Made by a program: the position numbers and the translations under genes | Part shown: one piece after another, positions 42,227 through 48,902 of the stretch | How positions within the stretch are numbered: the first letter of the stretch is position 1 | Layout: each line of letters opens with the position of its first letter | From: Chloroflexota bacterium | GTDB lineage: Bacteria > Chloroflexota > UBA11872 > VXOZ01 | Assembly: GCA_026710945.1 (NCBI GenBank) | Contig: JAPOQA010000047.1 | Span: forward strand, 1-48,902 | DNA length: 48,902 nucleotides | Direction: 5' to 3' | Notes under the pieces: generated by a model | What the model was told of the DNA's origin: nothing | Seen by the model: only the letters and a program-made list of their open reading frames with translations | Databases searched by the model: none

Positions 42227-42432
42227 TGGTTCGACATCTTTGCAGTGATGGGTAGGAGCGCCGGTGGATGGTTAGGAACTCCGGTAGCACAGGTTTGCAA
42301 CCTGTGCCTAGCATTTCGGCTCGGCGTGCTCGCCCAACGCTACGGCAAGATGGCGCAGAGCCTCCTGCCCCGTACGTGATACGGGGTTGCAAACCTACGC
42401 TACCCATCAATACAATCGTGTCGAACCACTAG
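42223..42432. mobile_element. MITE-like element (family D), short copy with perfect terminal inverted repeats
   Basis: CTAGTGGTTCGACA (42223-42236) and TGTCGAACCACTAG (42419-42432) are perfect 14-bp inverted repeats. Inward, TGATGGGTAG on the left is matched by CTACCCATCA on the right (42400-42409). The interior holds two 20-bp units (42246-42285), the hairpin GCACAGGTT / AACCTGTGC, and the same blocks as 11120-11455. No transposase is encoded. The TAG of the left end is also the stop codon of amidohydrolase 2. The following 60 bases (42433-42493) contain a CCCTCTCC...GGAGAGGG palindrome. Confidence 0.75.
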
Positions 42433-42493
42433 ACGGCGTTTCCCTCTCCCACAGGAGAGGGAGTTAGACACGTGAAGCGAGGGACGATGCGAC

Positions 42494-43264
42494 ATGATCG
42501 ATAGCAACGCCTACGTCGGCGAGTGGCCGTTTCGCCGCCTGCCGCACTCCCAGCCGGACAACCTGCTGCGTAAGATGGACTCACTCGGCATTGAGAAGGC
42601 CGTGGTTTCGCGTTTGGAGAACGTCTTCTTTAAAGATCTGCTCGTCGGCAACCGCGAACTGCACGAGATTGCACAGGCGCATCCGGACCGTTTCATCCCG
42701 GCGTACACTATCAACCCGGGGTATCCGGGGTGGGATGAAGACCTGGAGATTTGCCTTGATGAACTCAGCGCCAAGAACCTGCGTCTGCACCCCAATTACC
42801 ATGGCTACGAACTGTTGGGGCAGGAGAACTTGCGCTTGCTGGAGATCGCGCGCGAACACGACTTGCTTGTGATGATCGCAATTGGCTTGGAGGACGTGCG
42901 GCATCACCACCGGCTCGTAGTAGTCCCGGACGTGGGGGCCGGGGACATTGCGCAGACCGTCAACGCTTTCCCGCAGGTGCGTTTTCTCGTCACTGGCGGG
43001 CGATTTGGAGAGGTTACGAGCATTTGGCGGAGCGTCGACAAGCGCGAAAGTTTGTATGTAGAAAACAGTCGCGTGCAGGGGCCCATCCACGACGTGGCGA
43101 AGCTTTGTAGCACCATTGGCCCAGACCATGTGCTGTTTGGCTCCAACTCACCTCTGCACTACCATGAGTCTGCGAAGCTTAGCATCGAGACCGAATCGCA
43201 GATTGTGGACGCGGTCAAGCAGAAGCTATTTCACGAAAATGCGGCGGGGCTGTTCGGCGCGTGA
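42494..43264 (+). CDS. Amidohydrolase_2-like protein 3, lacking metal ligands
   Basis: The 256-residue protein has the amidohydrolase_2 barrel pattern but at the N-terminus reads MIDSNAYVGEWPFRRL, with no HxH, and at the C-terminal motif FGSNSPLHYHE in place of FGTDMP, so the catalytic Asp is replaced. This NAY-x-WPFR lineage of degenerate amidohydrolases is, to my knowledge, recurrent. It may be metal-independent, bind a different metal through other residues, or be non-catalytic. It follows proteins 1 and 2 on the same strand, across the MITE-like insertion. A regulatory or partner role with them is possible. Confidence 0.82.
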   Translation: MIDSNAYVGEWPFRRLPHSQPDNLLRKMDSLGIEKAVVSRLENVFFKDLLVGNRELHEIAQAHPDRFIPAYTINPGYPGWDEDLEICLDELSAKNLRLHPNYHGYELLGQENLRLLEIAREHDLLVMIAIGLEDVRHHHRLVVVPDVGAGDIAQTVNAFPQVRFLVTGGRFGEVTSIWRSVDKRESLYVENSRVQGPIHDVAKLCSTIGPDHVLFGSNSPLHYHESAKLSIETESQIVDAVKQKLFHENAAGLFGA

Positions 43265-43315
43265 TATTGCCTCGGTGGGAGACAGGAACGGGAGCATATT
43301 ACCAGCTACGTAGTC

Positions 43316-43732
43316 CCGGTAGCGCAGGTTTGTAACCTGCGACCACCTTGCCCGTGCAAGACTCTTGGGTATTGAGTATCGGACACGTGGGAATGGGCTG
43401 AAACTTTGGGGGGATTACCCCTCACCCCGGCCCTCTCCCCAGGGAGAGGGAGTAATCTCGTCCGCCCAACGGGATCGCGGGACTGTCAAAGTGAAGGAGA
43501 GAAGTCCGGTAGCGCAGGTTTGCAACCTGCGACCACCTGGCCCGAGCAAGACTTTTGGGTATTGAGTATCGGACACGGGGAAATAGGCTGAAGCAGCGAG
43601 GTATTCCCCTCACCCCGGTCCTCTCCCCAGGGAGAGGGAGTAATCTCGTCCGCCCAACGGGATCGCGGGAATGTCAACGTGAAGGAGAGAAGTCCGGTAG
43701 CGCAGGTTTGCAACCTGCGACCACCTTGCCAA
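43316..43732. repeat. Tandem intergenic repeat, period 188-190 bp, two full and one partial copy
   Basis: CCGGTAGCGCAGGTTTG begins at 43316, 43506 and 43694. Each full unit has a GCGCAGGTT / AACCTGCG hairpin, a GTATTGAGTATCGGACACG block, and a CTCACCCCGGCCCTCTCCCC hairpin with GGGAGAGGG. The third copy is cut after about 38 bases. This fills most of the 605-base gap between amidohydrolase 3 and the first DUF3604 gene. The rest (43733-43869) shows only the ribosome site of the next gene. Units differ by point changes, consistent with an old duplication. Confidence 0.8.
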
Positions 43733-43869
43733 TGGGCAAGTGCGAGATAGTCCCGGAGCCTAAAGTTTGTAGTCTAGGTGGGTGGATGGCAAAGAGGCGG
43801 TGGACAATCCCCCGCGCAACGGAACAACGATAGGTCATCGGGCTGCACTCGTTGCACAGGAGCGCAGTA

Positions 43870-45885
43870 GTGAGCAAAAATTTGAAGTCGGCGCCACCAG
43901 CATCTCAAGACCAGGGTGTTACCCATGGCGTGCAGGTAACGGCGGAAGAAACGCAAGTAACTTTGCAGGCTGAGCTTGGCACGTGTGCGCTGAGTCCGGC
44001 CGATCCGGTCGTTGCAGGTGCGTTTGGCACGTGGACACTCACGTATACGGCGGGGTGTGCCGGCATCGCGCCTGGCGGGGGTATCGCGGTGGCGCCGCCC
44101 TGCGTACATAGTGTACGGTGGCGTCTCGGTCACGTTACGGCGACCACGAGCGGTCGCTGCGGCGTCGCTGTGCAGGTCCGCAACGGCTATCCGCTCAAGT
44201 ACCATCACTCGCAGTTCCCCTGTGTGTTCGTGACGGTGGAAGGCGCAGCGCTGCTACCGGGCGAAGAGATCGCGGTGACGATCGGTGATGCCGGATCGTT
44301 CATACCGGGCTTCTACGAGCGTGCACGCGCGCAGGAAGTCGCCATGCACGAGATGTACTTTCAGGTGCTTGTGGACGTCCTGGGCAATGCCAGCTATAGC
44401 AATCCGCGCTATCCCGGCGGCGATCCGAAAGGCTATCGGCTGCTGCCGGAGTTGCCGGTTGTGGATGTCGTCGCGGGACCGCCTGCGCACCTCGGTGTGA
44501 TTGCCCCTGCCACGGTTGCTGCTGGTGAAGAGTTCACAGTACTGGTGCGGGTTGAAGATGCGTATGGCAATGTCTGTACGGACTTCGCAGGAGAAGTCGC
44601 TCTGGGTGCAAAGCCGGGCGGCATCAGTGGACTTGCGCCTTTCGCCCTTGCGGCGGGCGATGGCGGCACGGCGCGGATTGGCCCGTTTATTGCCGCCAGG
44701 AATGCGGCAGGCCCGATCACGGTTACGGCTGCGGCCTGGGAGGCTGGGATTTCCGGCGTTAGCAATCCGATCGACGTTGTTGGAACTGGCAGCGACCGCA
44801 TCTTCTTTGGCGATCTGCACACCCATGCGCCCCGCGCGCTTGATCCCGGTCACCGACCCCACGGGCCCTTCATGGCGCACGGCGTTGGGACGTATGCTGA
44901 GGCGTTTCGCTATGCCCGGGACGTTTCCGGTCTCGACTGCGTCGGCGTGGCGTGGTTTCCGCCGCCGCAGAATATCGAGGCCATCTGGTCTGTGCCGCGG
45001 GCGGACGACTGGGAAGAGTATCAGGCGATCATTGCGCAGTTCCATGCAGCCGGACAGTTCGTGCCGCTGGTGGCCGTCGAATTGAGCGATCCGAGCGCAG
45101 GACACCGGGTAATTCTCTATCCTGATGAAGGAAAGCGCATTACGACCAGCACAATCGAGGAAATCTGGCCGGCGTTGGAGGGCACCGGCGCCGTGGTGGT
45201 ACCGCATCACATCAACGTCACCTCAGAGGGCGGCTGGCAGAACTGGCAGGTGCAGGACTGGCAGCGGCACAATCCTGAGTACCAGACTGTTTTGGAGATA
45301 GCGCAAAACCGCGGCGCGTTCGAGACGGATGAACCCGGCGGTGCGACCGTGATTGGCGGCGGTGGCGCTTCCGCCCAGGACGCTCTGGCCATGGGACACC
45401 GCCTCGGCTTTGTGGGCGGCACGGATAGCCATCACGCCCAGCCCGGCAGGAACACCTGCTCCATGGCCGGCGTTGATTTTCACGACCACGTCACCGGCGG
45501 CTTGACTGCTGTGATTGCGCCGGAACTTACGCGTGAAGCGATTATCGAGGCTCTCAGGAAACGCCGCTGCTATGCCACCACCGGCGCACGCATTGTGCTG
45601 GATTTTCGTGTGGACGGCCACGGTATGGGTGAGGAGTTCACCGCAGCCGCGCCGCAGGTGGCGGCGGCGGCGCGCGTACTTGGCACCGCCCAGCTCGCAT
45701 ATTTGGAAGTTGTCTGCAACGGTAGTGTTGCATTCGCGCAATCCGGCGACGGTCGCGTGGCTGAGATCGCCGAGACGCTCCCTCTTACAGGTGATCAGAC
45801 CTCTTACTTCTACTTGCGCGCGACTCAGGCCGACGGCCATGTCGCCTGGTCGAGTCCGGTCTGGGTGTCACCGCCTCAGAAGTAA
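43870..45885 (+). CDS. DUF3604/PHP-like protein 1 with long N-terminal beta-domains
   Basis: The 671-residue protein begins at GTG 43870, with AGGAG seven bases upstream. Residues about 1-310 are unique and beta-rich, with a probable Ig-like segment (GVIAPATVAAGEEFTVLVRV...DAYGNVCTDF). From about residue 320 the DUF3604/PHP-like hydrolase domain has FFGDLHTHAPRALDPG, VVVPHHINVT and GFVGGTDSHHAQPG. The LDFxALTDH block typical of the fold reads LDCVGVAWFPPP here, so one metal-site His is lost. The C-terminal end (YFYLRATQADGHVAWSSPVWV) is shared with the second DUF3604 gene. No signal peptide is evident. Substrate is unknown. Confidence 0.82.
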   Translation: MSKNLKSAPPASQDQGVTHGVQVTAEETQVTLQAELGTCALSPADPVVAGAFGTWTLTYTAGCAGIAPGGGIAVAPPCVHSVRWRLGHVTATTSGRCGVAVQVRNGYPLKYHHSQFPCVFVTVEGAALLPGEEIAVTIGDAGSFIPGFYERARAQEVAMHEMYFQVLVDVLGNASYSNPRYPGGDPKGYRLLPELPVVDVVAGPPAHLGVIAPATVAAGEEFTVLVRVEDAYGNVCTDFAGEVALGAKPGGISGLAPFALAAGDGGTARIGPFIAARNAAGPITVTAAAWEAGISGVSNPIDVVGTGSDRIFFGDLHTHAPRALDPGHRPHGPFMAHGVGTYAEAFRYARDVSGLDCVGVAWFPPPQNIEAIWSVPRADDWEEYQAIIAQFHAAGQFVPLVAVELSDPSAGHRVILYPDEGKRITTSTIEEIWPALEGTGAVVVPHHINVTSEGGWQNWQVQDWQRHNPEYQTVLEIAQNRGAFETDEPGGATVIGGGGASAQDALAMGHRLGFVGGTDSHHAQPGRNTCSMAGVDFHDHVTGGLTAVIAPELTREAIIEALRKRRCYATTGARIVLDFRVDGHGMGEEFTAAAPQVAAAARVLGTAQLAYLEVVCNGSVAFAQSGDGRVAEIAETLPLTGDQTSYFYLRATQADGHVAWSSPVWVSPPQK

Positions 45886-45969
45886 AGCTGAGCGCATGCG
45901 AATGCCTGTCAAACTGAACATCATAGGCAACGGCGATTGGCGTAGGCGCGTGGTAAGATAGGGAGCAAC

Positions 45970-46455
45970 GTGACGGTTCAGGGTACCGAATTAGCATTGC
46001 GACGGGCTGTCGAAGCGGACCGAGAGTCCCTCATCAAGCTCTTCGTACTCGCATATGAGGACGTGCGCGCGCAGCAGCCTGGTGACATTCTCGATCGCAT
46101 CTGGGAAGAGTGGAAGGACGATCTCAGGCAGGAAATTGACATAACCAAGGTCATAATTGCCGAGATTAATGGCGAGGCTGTGGGCTTTGCGAGCTACAAG
46201 CTAGACGACGCCACTCGTATCGGGACTGTGGATGACAATGCTGTACTGCCGCACTATCGTGGTCGCGGCATTGGCGGGCAAATGCTCGCACGAGTGCTTG
46301 AAATCATTGCGGCGGCCGGCATGGAGTTTGCCCAGGTCACGACCGGTCTAGAAGACCCGTCCGCGCCCGCCCGCCGTATGTACGAGCGGCAGGGATTCAC
46401 GCCGTATTTCCGTAGCATTTGCTACATGAAAAAGCTCGCGCAGGACACCCCATGA
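45970..46455 (+). CDS. GNAT-family N-acetyltransferase 1
   Basis: The 161-residue protein has the GNAT acetyl-CoA fold: N-terminal LRRAVEADRESLIKLF, the central VIIAEINGEAVGFASY, the CoA-binding motif A LPHYRGRGIGGQMLARVLE (Q/RxxGxG/A), and the C-terminal RRMYERQGFTPYF. The start is GTG 45970 with GGGAG just upstream. It overlaps the next gene by four bases (ATGA), so the two acetyltransferases are coupled. Acceptor amine is not evident. Confidence 0.88.
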   Translation: MTVQGTELALRRAVEADRESLIKLFVLAYEDVRAQQPGDILDRIWEEWKDDLRQEIDITKVIIAEINGEAVGFASYKLDDATRIGTVDDNAVLPHYRGRGIGGQMLARVLEIIAAAGMEFAQVTTGLEDPSAPARRMYERQGFTPYFRSICYMKKLAQDTP

Positions 46456-46961
46456 CCATGAGTGCGACAGACGTGACAATCCGGCGCGCTGTTGAGGCAG
46501 ACCGCGGGACGCTCATCGAGCTCATCGTGCGCGGGTTCGCGGAAGTTACCGTCAATCGCTGGCGCGAAGAGCGCTACGGCATCATCGGCGGGCGTACGTG
46601 GGACGAGTGGAAAGCCGACGACATGCGCACGATTGACATCAACAACGTGGTGATTGCCGAAGTTGATGGCAAGGCGGTGGGCTTTGCCACCTATCACGTC
46701 AACGAAGAGACGCGCATCGGGACGGTGGGCAACAATGCCGTGTTGCCGGAGTATCGTGGGCGCGGCATTGGCGGGCGGCTAGACGCACGCGTTTTGGAAC
46801 TCATCGCGGAAGCGGGGATGGAGTTTGCTCAAGTGTCAACCGGGCTGGAAGACTGCTACGAGCCCGCCCGCCGCATGTACGAGCGGCAAGGGTTCGAGCC
46901 GCTCAACCGCAGCATTGTCTACATGATGAGACTGAGCGAGCGTTCGGAGCCTTCACAATAG
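46452..46961 (+). CDS. GNAT-family N-acetyltransferase 2
   Basis: The 169-residue paralogue of the preceding protein keeps the same blocks: IRRAVEADRGTLIELI, VVIAEVDGKAVGFATY, LPEYRGRGIGGRLDARVLE and RRMYERQGFEPLNRS. It starts at the ATG overlapping the previous stop. The pair presumably arose by tandem duplication and may acetylate related small molecules. Both sit between two DUF3604 genes. Confidence 0.88.
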   Translation: MTMSATDVTIRRAVEADRGTLIELIVRGFAEVTVNRWREERYGIIGGRTWDEWKADDMRTIDINNVVIAEVDGKAVGFATYHVNEETRIGTVGNNAVLPEYRGRGIGGRLDARVLELIAEAGMEFAQVSTGLEDCYEPARRMYERQGFEPLNRSIVYMMRLSERSEPSQ

Positions 46962-47010
46962 CCGTTGGCGGCGAGAAGACCTGGTAGGGCACTTGTCCCG
47001 AGCTATGCAT

Positions 47011-47060
47011 GCCCTTCGACCCTTCGATAAGCTCAGGACAGGCAGGCTCAGGGCGAACGG
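47011..47060. repeat. Family B palindromic repeat, copy 4
   Basis: CCCTTCGACCCTTCGATAAG and GCTCAGGACAGGCAGGCTCA match the CTTCGACAGGCTCAG core seen at 10989, 11371 and 22772. It lies just before the second DUF3604 gene; open frames running through it are artefacts. Confidence 0.6.
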
Positions 47061-47127
47061 ACATCCAATCCTAATTGATAGAAGATTAGCGAACACGTTC
47101 TTAGACGGAGAGGATAGAAGCGACGGA

Positions 47128-48630
47128 ATGGATTACAAGATTCTCTGGGGCGACATTCACAACCACAATACCGTAGGCCTGTTTCATTACACGAAAGGCA
47201 CGTTGGAACGTGCCATCGACATGGCGCAGAGTCATTTGGACTTCTTTGCGTTTACCGGCCACGCGCAGTGGCACGACATGCCGGAGATGCCCAACAACCG
47301 GCACGAACAGTGGCAAGAAGGCTTTGACCGCCACAGGGAAGTCTGGCCCAGAACCAAGCAATTGATCAAGGATGCCACCGCCCCGGGGCGCTTCGAGGCG
47401 TTTCTGGGCTATGAGTGGCATTCCGCCGGCTTTGGCGACCATTGCGTGATCTACAAAGAAGACGGCCCGTTGCAATTCGCCAACCATGTGCGGGAGATCC
47501 AGGAACACGCTCGCCGCAGCGGCGCGTTGCTGGTGCCGCACCATCCGGGGTACATGCGTGGCTTCCGGGGCGCGAACTGGGACTGGCTCGATGAATCGGT
47601 GTCACCAATCGTGGAGATTATTTCCGAGCACGGCGGTGCGGAGCGCGACCGCGGCCGGTTTGCCTATACGCGGCACGGTCTCGGTCCGCGCGTCACCATC
47701 AATACTATCCAGCATGCGCTCGCGTTGGGTCACCACGTAGGCTTTACGGGTTCTTCCGACGACCATCAGGCCCATCCGGGCGCGTACAACGAGGGACAGG
47801 TGGCGGTCTTGGTGCCGGAGTTTACGCGGGAGGCGATTTGGGAAGCGCTTTGGAGCCGACGCTGCTACGCCGCTTCCGGCGATAAGATTGAGTTGGACTT
47901 CCGCATCAACGGTCACCCCATGGGATCGATCCTTCCTCCCGCCCACGAGCGCGCGATTGCCGCGAACGTCCGCGGCTGGGACGAAATCGAGAAGGTTGAA
48001 GTCATCAAGAACAACCGTGTCATCCACCGGCACTTCCCGGCTGATAGCGAGCCGGCAGAAGGGTACCCTTGGTCGCGGCGGCATCGCTGCCGTGTCGAGG
48101 TCGGTTGGGGCCCGTGGTCGGCATTCGGCAAGCCCCGCATCGCCGAGTGGGACCTGACCGTGTCGGTGGACGGCGCCCGCATCAATCAGGCGATGCCGTG
48201 CTTCCAACCGGGACCGTTCCACGAGGAGAAGCGCAGTCGCATTTTGGAATCAACTGCCACGGCGTGCAGATTCCAGACGTACACATCGCTGGCTGAGTGT
48301 CTCAACGATTGCCCGCAGAATTCGGTGGTCTTGGATGTCGAAGGCCCGCCAAATGCCACGGTGACGCTCGCCTTTACCAAGCCGATGCAGCGCACGGAAA
48401 CGTACACGCTGGAGGAAGCGTCGCAGAACGCTATAACAGATCTGACCACCGGCTTTCCTTCTGACTCGTTTCTGATTCATCGTCTCGTGCCGGACGAATT
48501 GGCCCGTGCGTCGTATGACTTCGCCGATTCTCCCAGCACAGATCGCGCGGAAGACTATTACTATCTGCGCGTAACGCAGGAGAACGGGCAGGTCGCGTGG
48601 TCGAGTCCGATATGGGTAGCGAATTCATGA
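47128..48630 (+). CDS. DUF3604/PHP-like protein 2
   Basis: The 500-residue protein starts at ATG 47128; the frame further upstream crosses a family B repeat and has no usable start close by. Metal-site motifs are intact: ILWGDIHNHNTVG, LDFFAFTGHAQWHDMPE, LLVPHHPGYM, EIISEHGG and GFTGSSDDHQAHPG. The C-terminal half is a second beta-domain ending YYYLRVTQENGQVAWSSPIWV, nearly the same end as the first DUF3604 protein. DUF3604 members are PHP-fold putative phosphoesterases or hydrolases. Unlike the first protein, all residues expected for metal binding appear present. No signal peptide is seen. Confidence 0.85.
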   Translation: MDYKILWGDIHNHNTVGLFHYTKGTLERAIDMAQSHLDFFAFTGHAQWHDMPEMPNNRHEQWQEGFDRHREVWPRTKQLIKDATAPGRFEAFLGYEWHSAGFGDHCVIYKEDGPLQFANHVREIQEHARRSGALLVPHHPGYMRGFRGANWDWLDESVSPIVEIISEHGGAERDRGRFAYTRHGLGPRVTINTIQHALALGHHVGFTGSSDDHQAHPGAYNEGQVAVLVPEFTREAIWEALWSRRCYAASGDKIELDFRINGHPMGSILPPAHERAIAANVRGWDEIEKVEVIKNNRVIHRHFPADSEPAEGYPWSRRHRCRVEVGWGPWSAFGKPRIAEWDLTVSVDGARINQAMPCFQPGPFHEEKRSRILESTATACRFQTYTSLAECLNDCPQNSVVLDVEGPPNATVTLAFTKPMQRTETYTLEEASQNAITDLTTGFPSDSFLIHRLVPDELARASYDFADSPSTDRAEDYYYLRVTQENGQVAWSSPIWVANS

Positions 48631-48684
48631 AAGAGGAAATCCTAACCGTGCCAAGTCCGTGGGAGTGAGCTGGATAGCGAAAAT

Positions 48685-48770
48685 TCACCCTCACCCCGGC
48701 CCTCTCTCTCGAGGAGACCTTTGCATAACCCCACTTTCAAGCAGGGGCACTCCCTCTCCTGGGGAGGTTG
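48685..48770. repeat. CCCTCACCCCGGCCCTCTC-type palindromic repeat
   Basis: CCCTCACCCCGGCCCTCTCT and, further on, CTCCCTCTCCTGGGGAGG repeat the motifs inside the 188-190-bp units at 43316-43732 and the fragment at 42433-42493. The final part of the window (48771-48902) shows no gene that I can support. Confidence 0.55.
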
Positions 48771-48902
48771 TCTCAATATTCTGGTGCGGGGCACGGAGAA
48801 TGGGGAGAGAAGGACAGACAGATGGCGGGTGGGATGAACAAGACGGTGCCAGTGTCGGGTCTGTCCTTGGGGCGACGCTGGGCTAGACCCAGACCGCCAC
48901 AG

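Noticed and set aside
43316-43732. CRISPR or rRNA-like tandem repeats
   Set aside because: The period is about 189 bases with palindromic intergenic motifs; no spacer/repeat alternation and no RNA gene signature.
46993-47127. N-terminal extension of the second DUF3604 protein
   Set aside because: The added residues are encoded by a family B intergenic repeat; ATG 47128 begins right at the conserved domain.

Overview
The window is about 49 kb of GC-rich, gene-dense bacterial chromosome. Frequent GTG/TTG starts, GGAGG-type Shine-Dalgarno sites, a DUF1614 protein, LGFP-like repeats on a secreted glycosidase, a full general L-amino-acid ABC transporter and DUF3604 proteins together suggest an environmental, possibly marine or sponge-associated, Chloroflexota. 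This assignment is inference from gene content; no rRNA or tRNA was found. Intergenic regions carry several families of short palindromic or MITE-like repeats, so this is not a streamlined genome.

Left part (1-13 kb): an OsmC-family redox protein whose catalytic cysteine codon is an in-frame TGA followed by a SECIS-like hairpin (a probable selenoprotein); a YcaQ/AlkX-like DNA glycosylase overlapping an IlvD/Edd dehydratase; a MidA-like methyltransferase; a DegT aminotransferase; topA; an orphan sensor kinase; and an M42 peptidase.

Middle part (13-31 kb): an envelope polysaccharide block (flippase-like membrane protein, three GT4 glycosyltransferases, a secreted glycoside hydrolase with LGFP-like repeats); nadK-recN; about 1 kb of repeats; hsp20 with a clear promoter and terminator-like hairpin; mutL with the endonuclease motifs; a small unknown protein; and a compact minus-strand operon of an M20 amidohydrolase, a DUF1614 membrane protein and two metallophosphoesterases, one of which lacks the catalytic His.

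Right part (31-49 kb): a nitrilase-family hydrolase; an Aap/Bzt-type amino-acid importer with two tandem substrate-binding lipoproteins separated by a strong terminator; an orphan family-1 solute-binding lipoprotein with a Tat-like signal; three amidohydrolase_2 proteins, the third having lost its metal ligands; two DUF3604/PHP-like proteins; and two tandem GNAT acetyltransferases. This suggests uptake of amino acids or amides and other organic solutes followed by hydrolysis of C-N or related bonds.

The strongest novelty is the selenocysteine OsmC. Next come two MITE-like families with visible terminal inverted repeats (one copy supplies the stop codon of a gene and carries a variable 20-bp minisatellite), and several enzymes that keep their fold but have lost signature catalytic residues.
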